Below are positions 7,558-14,966 of a stretch of DNA of 64,000 bases, in pieces. Source of the DNA: JAKPUX01 sp035353815. Its GTDB lineage: Bacteria > Zhuqueibacterota > Zhuqueibacteria > Residuimicrobiales > Residuimicrobiaceae. Numbering within the stretch: the first letter of the stretch is position 1; the number at the start of each line of letters is the position of its first letter. The notes beneath the pieces were generated by a model, which worked only from the letters and a program-made list of their open reading frames with translations, was not told the DNA's origin and did no database searches. The stretch is from contig DAOQAG010000016.1 of the NCBI GenBank assembly GCA_035353815.1, positions 1 to 64,000 of the forward strand. Direction: 5' to 3'. Made by a program: the position numbers and the translations under genes.

Positions 7558-9915
7558 ATGAACGAACGCGTGCGCCTTCTGCGCGAAGCGAGCTTGCAGG
7601 CCGTTCCCACCCTTTCGACGGAACGGGCCGAAATCGTCACGCGGGTCTACCGCGAAGCCGGCCTGCTCTCCGCTCCCGCGCTGCGCGCCCGGGTCTTCCA
7701 GGCGATCATGACTGGGAAGCAGATCTGCATTAATCCCGGCGAACTCATCGTCGGCGAGCGCGGACCAGCGCCCAAGGCCACCTCCACCTTTCCCGAACTC
7801 TGCTGCCATTCGCTTGAGGATCTCGAGATCCTCAACAGCCGCGAAAAGGTATTTTTCAGGGTCGATGCCAGGAGCCGCGAGCAGTACCGCGACGAGTTCA
7901 TCCCCTTCTGGCGCGGCAGGAGTATCCGCGAGATGATCCTCGCCAGCATGACACCGGAGTGGAAAGAAGCCTATACCGCCGGGATATTTACCGAATTCAT
8001 GGAGCAGCGCGGCCCCGGGCATACCGTGCTGGACGACAAGATCTACCATCGCGGCATGAATGATTTCATAGCGGAGATCGACGCCCGGCTGGCGGCACTG
8101 GATTATATCAACGATGCGGCGGCCTACGATCAGTCCGAGGAGCTCAAGGCCATGCGCCTTTGCGCGGCGTCGATCATCACCTTCGCCCGGCGCCATGCGG
8201 ACGTCGCCGCAGCGCTCGCGCAGGTGGAGCCCGAGCCGCAACGCCGCCACGAGCTGGAAGAGATCGCTACCCTCTGCCGCCGGGTCCCCGCCGAAAAGCC
8301 GCGCACCTTCCATGAGGCGCTGCAGTATTACTGGTTCGTTCACCTGGGCGTGATCACAGAGATCAATCCCTGGGATGCCTTCAATCCCGGTCGCCTCGAC
8401 CAGCATCTTTATCCCTTTTACAAATCAGAGATCGCCGCCGGCACCTTGACCAGGGACAAGGCGCGCGAGCTGCTGCAGTGCTTCTGGATCAAGTTCAACA
8501 ACCAGCCGGCACCTCCCAAGGTCGGCGTGACGGCGGCCGAAAGCTCGACCTATACCGATTTTGCCAATATTAACAGCGGCGGACTTCAGGCTGACGGCAG
8601 CGACGGCGTCAACGAACTCTCCTACCTCATCCTCGACGTCATCGACGAGATGCGCCTGGTCCAGCCGAGCTCCAATATCCAGTTAAGCCGCAAGAATCCC
8701 GACGCCTTTCTCAAGCATGCGCTGCGCATCGTGCGCAAAGGCTGGGGGCAGCCCTCCCTTTTCAACGCCGACACCGTGGTCGAGGAGATGCTGCGGCAGG
8801 GAAAATCGATTGAGGATGCGCGGCAGGGCGGCACATCGGGCTGCGTTGAAACCGGGGCCTTCGGCAAGGAGGCCTACATCCTGACCGGTTATTTCAATAT
8901 CCCCAAGATCCTCGAACTGGCGCTGCACGATGGCTTCGATCCGCGCACCCGGTGCCAGCTCGGGCCGCACAGCGGCGATCCCGCCGGCTGGCGCAGTTTT
9001 GACGAACTGATGGCCGCTTTCGAACAGCAGATGGCCCATTTTATCGAAATCAAGATGGCCGGCAATGCGGTCATCGAGCGCCTCTACGCCCTGCACATGC
9101 CGGTGCCCTTCCTCTCCCTGCTCATCGATGATTGTATCGCCCGCGGCCGGGATTATAACGCCGGCGGCGCGCGCTACAATACCAGTTACATTCAGGGCGT
9201 CGGGATCGGCACGATCACCGACAGCCTGGCGGCGATAAAATATCAGGTCTTCGAGCAGCAGCAGCTCAGCCTGCCGGAGTTTATTGCGCTCCTGGACCGG
9301 AATTTTGCCGGCGATGAAGCGGCACGGCAGCGGCTGCTCAACAAAACCCCCAAATACGGCAACGATGACGAATACGCCGATCGCCTCATGCTTCGTGTTT
9401 TCGAGATGTACTATGCGCTCGTCAACGGCCGGCCCAATACGCGCGGGGGCACCTATCGCATCAACTTGCTGCCCACCACGTGCCATGTCTATTTCGGTTC
9501 GGTCACGGGCGCCACGCCGGACGGGCGCAAGGCGGGGACGCCGCTGAGCGAAGGGATCTCGCCGGTCCAGGGCTCCGACCGCAACGGGCCGACGGCCGTT
9601 CTGAAATCCGCGGCCAGGATGGACCATGTGCGCACGGGCGGCACCCTGCTCAACCAGAAATTCACCCCCGACGTTCTCGCGGGCGAGGAGGGGATCGACC
9701 ACCTCAGCGGTCTGGTGCGCAGCTATTTCACGCTCGGCGGCCATCATATCCAGTTCAACGTCGTCGATGCTGCCACCCTGCGCCATGCGCAGGCCCATCC
9801 GGAGGAACATCGTGATCTGATCGTCCGCGTCGCCGGCTACAGCGATTATTTTCTCGACCTCGGCCAATCCCTGCAGGACGAGATCATCGCCCGCACCGAG
9901 CACCAGGGATTTTAG
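7558..9915 (+). CDS. hypD: Glycyl radical enzyme, trans-4-hydroxy-L-proline dehydratase-like
   Basis: A 785-residue glycyl radical enzyme. The thiyl cysteine sits in GGTSGCVETGAFG near residue 428 and the radical glycine in RVAGYSDYF near 759. From memory of the Clostridioides difficile HypD sequence, several segments match closely: FTEFMEQRGPGHTV, FNNQPAPPKVG, SSTYTDFANIN, KEAYILTGYFNIPKILEL and GGARYNT. HypD removes water from trans-4-hydroxy-L-proline to give pyrroline-5-carboxylate. The SGCVETG motif argues against pyruvate formate-lyase (paired cysteines) and choline lyase. No pyrroline-5-carboxylate reductase lies nearby, so specificity is assigned by motif only. A TGGAGG ribosome site precedes the start, and the activating enzyme is directly upstream. 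Confidence 0.8.
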   Translation: MNERVRLLREASLQAVPTLSTERAEIVTRVYREAGLLSAPALRARVFQAIMTGKQICINPGELIVGERGPAPKATSTFPELCCHSLEDLEILNSREKVFFRVDARSREQYRDEFIPFWRGRSIREMILASMTPEWKEAYTAGIFTEFMEQRGPGHTVLDDKIYHRGMNDFIAEIDARLAALDYINDAAAYDQSEELKAMRLCAASIITFARRHADVAAALAQVEPEPQRRHELEEIATLCRRVPAEKPRTFHEALQYYWFVHLGVITEINPWDAFNPGRLDQHLYPFYKSEIAAGTLTRDKARELLQCFWIKFNNQPAPPKVGVTAAESSTYTDFANINSGGLQADGSDGVNELSYLILDVIDEMRLVQPSSNIQLSRKNPDAFLKHALRIVRKGWGQPSLFNADTVVEEMLRQGKSIEDARQGGTSGCVETGAFGKEAYILTGYFNIPKILELALHDGFDPRTRCQLGPHSGDPAGWRSFDELMAAFEQQMAHFIEIKMAGNAVIERLYALHMPVPFLSLLIDDCIARGRDYNAGGARYNTSYIQGVGIGTITDSLAAIKYQVFEQQQLSLPEFIALLDRNFAGDEAARQRLLNKTPKYGNDDEYADRLMLRVFEMYYALVNGRPNTRGGTYRINLLPTTCHVYFGSVTGATPDGRKAGTPLSEGISPVQGSDRNGPTAVLKSAARMDHVRTGGTLLNQKFTPDVLAGEEGIDHLSGLVRSYFTLGGHHIQFNVVDAATLRHAQAHPEEHRDLIVRVAGYSDYFLDLGQSLQDEIIARTEHQGF

Positions 9916-9935
9916 CCCGGTGTCCTAGTGTCACG

Positions 9936-10250
9936 TCAATTAGATAGTATTGGGTAGAGTCGTTTTTGTTTAATCCTGGCGTCAGCGTCAGCAAAGCGCC
10001 AATCAACTCTTGATTCTTGCACATTACGCAGCCCTTGCCAAGCAGCTATTTCTTTTATCAATGTAGTATTATCTGGAATGCGTCGAGCCAAGTTTTAGCC
10101 CGACAATACACGCAATTCGATTTCAGCTATATTTAGCCAGCTGCCATGTTTGGGCGTGCAATGCAATTCTAATCGCTCAAGTAGACGTCTTGCTTCTTCT
10201 GGCGCGAATGTTTGATAAAGCGAGGAGCCTGAATGGGTATTGAAGTTATT
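9936..10250 (-). pseudogene. IS630-family transposase, C-terminal remnant
   Basis: Translated on the minus strand from the junction at 10250, the DNA reads NNFNTHSGSSLYQ, then APEEARRLLERLE, CTPKHGSWLNIAEIEL, and later DARIKQKRLYP before a stop at 9936. This is the C-terminal part of the DDE domain of IS630-type transposases, including the NTH and the PKHGSWLN-E segment with the catalytic Glu. An in-frame TAA interrupts it after VLSG. The 5' part is missing, because the sequence switches exactly to the IS91-type element at about 10250. It is therefore an older insertion cut by a later one. Confidence 0.8.
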
Positions 10251-10853
10251 GCTGATGGAAGAGGTATGGCGTGTGTACAGCTACGGCAAAAATGTACCGG
10301 CCGCGCAATCCGGAGGCTTCGCCCTTTTACAGGCTGGTGCGTGACCATTTTGACGCGTTCGAGGGCGGGTACGCCGAGTGCTTCGCGCCGAGATATGGTT
10401 ACTGGCGGCCGGTCATACGCACAGCCATAGAGAAGTTCCGCAAGTGCGGAGACCTGCAGGAGGGATTTGCGCGGGTGCGTTGCCCGGATTGCGGTAAAGA
10501 GTTTTTCGTGGCGTTTTCGTGCCGGCAACGCTGCTGTTGTCCTTCGTGCGATCAGAAGCGTTCGCTGCTGCTGGGTGGGGGAAAGATCGATGAGGAGGTG
10601 GTGCGCTCGATGCGGGGTTCCGCTTCGCTATGCTCGTCCGGAATGCAGCGCTAGGAAGATATTGCGGCATTGTGGGTTGTGGAAGAATGCGTCATCCCGG
10701 CCGCCGCCGTCGGCAGCAAGCAGAGTTGCAACGGGGGAGCCGTGATGCGGCTTGCCGCGCTGAAAATGGGGAAATTGCTGGGTATCAGGCGTTTGCCAGA
10801 GGATGATTTCCTCGTTTTTTTTGACCCTCGGCGAAATCAAATTGCCTATAAGC
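10250..10853 (+). mobile_element. IS91-type element copy 1, internally deleted
   Basis: The left boundary TGCTGATGGAAGAGG and the right-end DNA (TATCAGGCG through TTTCCTCG and GGCGAAATCAAA) are shared with the fuller copy at 11775-13408, but this copy is only about 600 bp. Relative to copy 2 it lacks two blocks, corresponding to about 12101-12462 and 12508-13041. It is non-autonomous, and its right end is degenerate. Confidence 0.75.
10271..10654 (+). pseudogene. IS91-type transposase fragment (zinc-binding N-terminus)
   Basis: The first 101 codons are almost identical to the N-terminus of the transposase in copy 2, including the zinc-finger cysteines in RVRCPDCGKEF and CRQRCCCPSC. The frame then jumps to a short piece from the middle (KIDEEVVRSMRG) and ends in unrelated codons. 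A remnant of the C-terminus (KILRHCGLWK) follows in another frame near 10637-10680. The HUH-type catalytic region is absent, so it cannot act alone. Confidence 0.8.
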
Positions 10854-10868
10854 AATGCAGAAACAAAA

Positions 10869-11309
10869 TTATTCTAATTTTTCCAAGTCAGCCAAATCTT
10901 GATGACGCCCCGTTGCCTTTTTATTTTTCTTTAAATTTTCTAAATCGATAAAATTTATCTTGGTGTCCTCGATCTCGACTTCTATTTTGTTGTCATAGCA
11001 AGTCTTGAAATTTACACCCTGCAAGTCGGTCAACAAATCAATTCGATTCGGAGGGTAGCCTAATTGAATGATCTGATCCGGATCGAGAAAGTCGTCAATC
11101 TTCAATTCCAAGGATGCGAATCCAAAATCTTCCAAGGCTTGAAGTAAATTTTTAATATTCTTTGTTTCTGGCAAAAGCCAGATATCAATATCTTTCGTGT
11201 AGCGGGGATGCCCGTGAAATGCAACTGCATATCCACCGATCACAAGATATTGCACCTTATTTTCGTTTAATAATTGTAAAAACTCTTTGAAATCTTGGTT
11301 GATGAGCAT
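10869..11309 (-). CDS. Nucleotidyltransferase of the AbiEii/MNT type
   Basis: A 146-residue protein with the nucleotidyltransferase signature GGYAVAFHG, followed by RYTKDIDIWL (residues 24-46). This is the Gly-Gly and Asp-x-Asp catalytic pattern of minimal nucleotidyltransferases. Related proteins act as toxins or as modifying antitoxins in toxin-antitoxin and abortive-infection modules, transferring nucleotides to RNA or protein. The 5' end overlaps the small upstream gene by 53 bp, implying coupled translation. The region is visibly AT-rich against GC-rich neighbours and lies between two IS91-type copies, both signs of transfer. The fold is well supported; a role in defence is inference. 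Confidence 0.75.
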   Translation of the reverse strand: MLINQDFKEFLQLLNENKVQYLVIGGYAVAFHGHPRYTKDIDIWLLPETKNIKNLLQALEDFGFASLELKIDDFLDPDQIIQLGYPPNRIDLLTDLQGVNFKTCYDNKIEVEIEDTKINFIDLENLKKNKKATGRHQDLADLEKLE

Positions 11310-11442
11310 ATTTCCAACTCATGTATTCTTGTCTGATACTCTCTAAAGTTTCCAATCGTTTTTCAAATGGCTGCGATTGCCAAAAAAGGAAATCTGATCT
11401 ATGATCACTTTTTTTTGTCCGGACGACGATTGTTTTTTCCAT
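11257..11442 (-). CDS. Small partner protein of the nucleotidyltransferase
   Basis: A 61-residue basic protein, MEKTIVVRTKKSDHRSDF then FWQSQPFEKRLETLESIR and QPRFQRVFTIIKR. Short proteins with this W-x-S-x-P-x-E-R-L pattern and a terminal PRFQRV motif are often found just upstream of DUF6036-like nucleotidyltransferases, as here. The function is unknown; the arrangement (small gene first, overlapping the nucleotidyltransferase) resembles a toxin-antitoxin operon. No clear ribosome site is visible before the ATG, only AGGAT 13 bp away. Confidence 0.65.
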   Translation of the reverse strand: MEKTIVVRTKKSDHRSDFLFWQSQPFEKRLETLESIRQEYMSWKYAHQPRFQRVFTIIKRK

Positions 11443-11774
11443 ACGATGCTTTACAAATCCTATTGAAATGAATGATACAAGTATATAAAATAAAATCCGG
11501 TGATATCAAAATCATTTATTGGTCGCGCGGCTGTGCAGTAGTCGCTGAAAACATATTATTATGTTATAGCGAATAATTTGATGCTCACCGCTATTTTGCC
11601 AAGAACACTCTATCCCAGCGGCCATCTGCACTGACCGGTTGGGCGAACTCACTGCGTCGCTTAAATATAGCTTTTTCCTGTATCGAGAACAAGTCATTTG
11701 TAAACGCAGTGGCGATTTTGACCCTTGATGGATTTAGAATAATTTTGTAGCATACGCTATACCCCCTTGTAAGA
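11443..11774. other. AT-rich intergenic stretch without a clear gene
   Basis: This 332-bp stretch between the nucleotidyltransferase pair and the second IS91-type copy is AT-rich. A minus-strand open stretch ending at 11591 (FKRRSEFAQPVSADGRW and a few more codons) looks faintly protein-like and may be the tail of a gene destroyed by the insertion, but it cannot be assigned. Otherwise nothing is recognised. Confidence 0.4.
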
Positions 11775-11795
11775 TGCTGATGGAAGAGGTATGGC

Positions 11796-13160
11796 GTGTG
11801 TACAGCTGCGGCAAAAATGTACCGGCCGCGCAATCCGGAGGCTTCGCCCTTTTACAGGCTGGTGCGTGACCATTTTGACGCGTTCGAGGGCGGGTACGCC
11901 GAGTGCTTCGCGCCGAGATATGGTTACTGGCGGCCGGTCATACGCACAGCCATAGAGAAGTTCCGCAAGTGCGGAGACCTGCAGGAGGGATTTGCGCGGG
12001 TGCGTTGCCCGGATTGCGGTAAAGAGTTTTTCGTGGCGTTTTCGTGCCGGCAACGCTGCTGTTGTCCTTCGTGCGATCAGAAGCGTTCGCTGCTGCTGGG
12101 GATTCGTCTTGCGGAGGAGGCGGTAGCGCCGGTCAGCCACCGGCAATGGGTCTTGACGATGCCGAAGCGGTTGCGGATTTTCTTCCGCTACGACCGTGGT
12201 TTGCTGGGGAAACTGTGCCAGCTGGCGTATGAAGCGATAAGGGATGGATTGCGCCAGGCCTGCGGGGTCAGAGAGGGGGAGCCGGGGTTTGTGGGGGCCA
12301 TCCAGACCTTTGGCGAACTTATCGGGTGGCACAGCCATGTACATGCGATGGTGAGCGAGGGTTTGTTCAGGCGGGACTGATTTTTTATCCGGATCAGCAG
12401 GGTGGATAGGAAGCGATGTACAGAGCTGTGCCGGGAGGGGGTGTTTGCTCTGCGGATGGGAGAGGGAAAGATCGATGAGGAGGTGGTGCGCTCGATGCGG
12501 GGTTGGCCGCACTCGGGGTTCAGTATCGACGCCTTGGTGCGGATCGAGGCCGGCGATGAGGAGGGGATGCAGCGTCTGGTTTCGTATTTTTCGCGGTGTC
12601 CCTTTTCGCTGGCGCGGATGATCAAGGTTAGCGAAGGGGGCGAGGTGATTTACCGTGCCGGGAAGAGCCAGTGTGTGCGGTTTCTGGAGCTCGGGGATGA
12701 GCGGCTCAGGGAAGGGGTGTCGCGCAATTTTCAGGTATTTAAAGCTTTGGAATTTCTGGCGGAGGTGACGCAGCACATGCCGGATAAGGGTCAGCACCTG
12801 ATCCACTGCCTGGGCTGGTATTCGAATAAGGAACGGGGAGAGCGCAAGAAAAGGGCGCGGGTGTCGGTGGTAAAGGATAGCGGAGAAGGCGAGGAGGCGC
12901 GAGCCTTCATGAAGCAGCGGCGGATGAGCTATGCAGCCCTGATTAAGAAAGTGTATGAAGTGGATCCGCTGCGCTGTCCGGAGTGCGGCGGGTAGATGAA
13001 GGTTATCAGTTTTATCGAGAAATGTCAGGGGGAAGTGATCAAGAAGATTCTTCGTCATTGTGGATTATGGAAAGAGGCGGCGCCCCAGCCGCCGCCGTCG
13101 GCAAGCCGAGTTGCAGCGGGTGTGCCGGATTATGATTATGGTTATTTTGAGCGCATCTGA
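11796..13160 (+). pseudogene. IS91-type transposase with two in-frame stop codons
   Basis: One reading frame of 455 codons encodes an IS91-type transposase. It has a zinc-binding N-terminus (RVRCPDCGKEF, CRQRCCCPSC), the HUH-like HSHVHAMVSEGLF near residue 184, and the C-terminal VYEVDPLRCPECGG and KILRHCGLW motifs. The frame is broken by TGA at 12378-12380, after LFRRD, and by TAG at 12993-12995, between CPECGG and MKVISF. Both can be explained by single changes, GGA to TGA and GAG to TAG. The reading frame itself is never shifted. The start at 11796 is GTG. Confidence 0.85.
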
Positions 13161-13371
13161 ATTTAGAGTCCATCCTTGATTTCTGCGCGAGCTGATGCCG
13201 CAGCGATAAAGCCGATTTGCGTGCTTTCAGCAATTTTTCTTGCTTTTCAGGCCTGCGCTGAATATTTTTCAGCAGGTTGGGGGCGATGCGGATGCCGAAA
13301 ATGGCTTAGCGCTCTGAGAACGGGGAAATGAGCTGGTATCAGGCGTCTGCCAGAGGATGATTTCCTCGTTT
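13161..13371. other. Right-flank DNA of the IS91-type copy, no gene
   Basis: Between the transposase stop and the repeat cluster lies about 210 bp of non-coding DNA. Its last part (GATGCCGAAAATGG to GGTATCAGGCG) is shared in degraded form with the end of copy 1, so it belongs to the element. Nothing else is recognised. Confidence 0.5.
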
Positions 13372-13543
13372 TTTTTGCCCCCCGGCGAAATCAAAATACC
13401 TATCGGCTCAAAATACCTATCAGCTACCTATCAGCTTTTTGCCCCCCAGCGAAATCAAAATACCTATCAGCTATCAGCAAATACCTATCAGCCCTATCAG
13501 CTCCGCTTTTTGCCCCCCGACGAAATCAAAATACCTATCAGCT
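13372..13543 (+). repeat. Cluster of three 37-bp repeats with shorter sub-repeats
   Basis: The unit TTTTTGCCCCCC-RR-CGAAATCAAAATACCTATC-RGCT occurs at 13372-13408, 13436-13472 and 13507-13543, nearly identical each time. The 27- and 34-bp gaps are themselves made of repeated CCTATCAGC-type words. A single decayed copy (GACCCTCGGCGAAATCAAA) lies at the end of the first IS91-type element near 10823. This ties the cluster to that element's terminus. Confidence 0.9.
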
Positions 13544-13554
13544 GCTGAGGCCGG

Positions 13555-14865
13555 CTAGAGCAGTGGCCGGCCGATGGCGTAATAGGTGAAACCGAGATCG
13601 CGGATTTTGGCGGGATTGTAGATGTTGCGGCCGTCGAAGATAACCGGCGATCTCAGGGCTTTGCGGATACGTTCAAAATCGGGCTCACGGTAGTCCAGCC
13701 ACTCCGTCACGATCACGAGGCTGTCGGCGCCCACAAGGGCGTCATAGTTGTTCTCGCAGAGGGTGACCATCTGGTCCAGTCCGAGACGTTTCGCTTCCTC
13801 CAGCGCGGCGGGGTCGTGAGCCTGCAGCCGCACCCCCTTATCGTGCAAGGCCTGGATGAGGGGAATGGCCGGAGCCTCGCGCATATCGTCGGTGCGGGGC
13901 TTAAAACTCAGGCCCCACAGGGCCAGGGTGAGCCCCTCGAGCTTGCCCTGATAGTGCGCTTCGATCCGGGGCAGCAGGATGGTCTTTTGCGCCTCGTTGG
14001 CGGCCTCGACCGCTTCGAGCACCTTGAGGTGATAGCCGTTCTGCTTGGCGGTATGGATGATCGCCTTGACGTCCTTGGGGAAGCAGGAACCGCCGTAGCC
14101 CATCCCCGGGAAGATGAAGGAGTGTCCGATGCGCTTGTCCGAGCCGATGCCGCGGCGTACCATCTCGACATCGGCGCCGACCCGGTCGCAGAGGTTGGCG
14201 ATCTCATTGATGAAAGAGATCTTGGTCGCCAGCAGCGAATTGGCGGCGTACTTGGTCACCTCCGCGCTGTGCTCGTCCATGATGAGGATGGGATTGCCCG
14301 TGCGTACAAAGGGACCGTACAGTTCCTTCATGATTTCGCCGACCTTGGGATTGCGCGTGCCGATGATGACGCGGTCCGGATACATGAAATCATCGATGGC
14401 CGCTCCCTCCTTGAGGAATTCGGGATTGGAGACGACGTCGAAGGGTAGTTCAGTCTCCGCCGCGATGGTCTCGCGCACCTTGTCGGCTGTGCCGACGGGC
14501 ACAGTGCTCTTGTTGACGACGATCTTGTAGCCGTTCATGAGCTGGCCGATGGAGCGGGCGACCGCAAGGACATGCGAGAGATCCGCCGAGCCATCCTCAT
14601 CCGGCGGAGTGCCGACAGCGATGAAGAGGATGTCGGATTTTTGCACCGCCTCGCGTATCTCGGTGGTGAAGGTCAGGCGTTCGAGTTTGTGATTGCGCTC
14701 GATGAGCCCCTCCAGACCGGGTTCGTAGATCGGGATCATCCCCTGCCTCAAGCTGGCGATCTTTTTCTCATCCACATCCATGCAAATCACCTGGTTGCCC
14801 GCCTCGGCAAAGCAGGCACCTGCCACCAGACCCACATACCCTGATCCAACGACGGTCAGTTTCAT
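13555..14865 (-). CDS. ugd: UDP-glucose 6-dehydrogenase
   Basis: A 436-residue NAD-dependent dehydrogenase of the UDP-glucose/GDP-mannose dehydrogenase family. The N-terminal Rossmann motif VVGSGYVGLVAGACFAEAG, the NKSTVPVGTA segment and the catalytic cysteine in YGGSCFPKD near residue 260 are all present. It oxidises UDP-glucose twice to UDP-glucuronate, a precursor for surface polysaccharides. The length is typical of the monomeric bacterial type. It stands alone next to the mobile-element scar, with its 3' end 11 bp from the repeat cluster. Confidence 0.93.
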   Translation of the reverse strand: MKLTVVGSGYVGLVAGACFAEAGNQVICMDVDEKKIASLRQGMIPIYEPGLEGLIERNHKLERLTFTTEIREAVQKSDILFIAVGTPPDEDGSADLSHVLAVARSIGQLMNGYKIVVNKSTVPVGTADKVRETIAAETELPFDVVSNPEFLKEGAAIDDFMYPDRVIIGTRNPKVGEIMKELYGPFVRTGNPILIMDEHSAEVTKYAANSLLATKISFINEIANLCDRVGADVEMVRRGIGSDKRIGHSFIFPGMGYGGSCFPKDVKAIIHTAKQNGYHLKVLEAVEAANEAQKTILLPRIEAHYQGKLEGLTLALWGLSFKPRTDDMREAPAIPLIQALHDKGVRLQAHDPAALEEAKRLGLDQMVTLCENNYDALVGADSLVIVTEWLDYREPDFERIRKALRSPVIFDGRNIYNPAKIRDLGFTYYAIGRPLL

Positions 14866-14966
14866 ACCCTTGCCATCCTCTTGGTTTCATCAGCAGTAAA
14901 ATTCCTGATTTCACCTAATTCTACGGGCAGAGGCCCGCAGGTGCAGAGAGATAAAAGGCTTCTCCG

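Larger units (their letters stand above)
11775..13408 (+). mobile_element. IS91-type element copy 2, near full length but inactive
   Basis: The element starts at the same TGCTGATGGAAGAGG boundary as copy 1, carries a complete-length transposase frame and shares the right-end sequence (TATCAGGCG at about 13336 to GGCGAAATCAAA at 13383-13394). No terminal inverted repeats or target duplication are evident, as expected for IS91 elements, which move by rolling-circle replication. CTTG lies a few bases left of the boundary, resembling the known IS91 target tetranucleotide. The right end runs into a cluster of repeated 37-bp units. Confidence 0.75.

Noticed and set aside
7558..9915. Pyruvate formate-lyase or choline trimethylamine-lyase
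   Set aside because: It has a single active-site cysteine in SGCVETG instead of the paired cysteines of pyruvate formate-lyase, and flanking blocks match HypD better than CutC.
11591..11735. C-terminal fragment of an AbiEii-type toxin on the minus strand
   Set aside because: The resemblance rests on a few residues (F-x-R-R and a terminal W-x-x-F-L); too weak to annotate as a gene.
12378..12380. TGA in the transposase as a selenocysteine codon, given SelB in the genome
   Set aside because: The site is not a redox or metal-binding position, no SECIS-like hairpin is evident just downstream, and the same frame also carries a TAG.
13372..13543. Possible CRISPR array: three 37-bp repeats separated by 27 and 34 bp
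   Set aside because: The would-be spacers are made of the same short words as the repeats, no cas gene is near, and the units coincide with the end of an IS91-type element.
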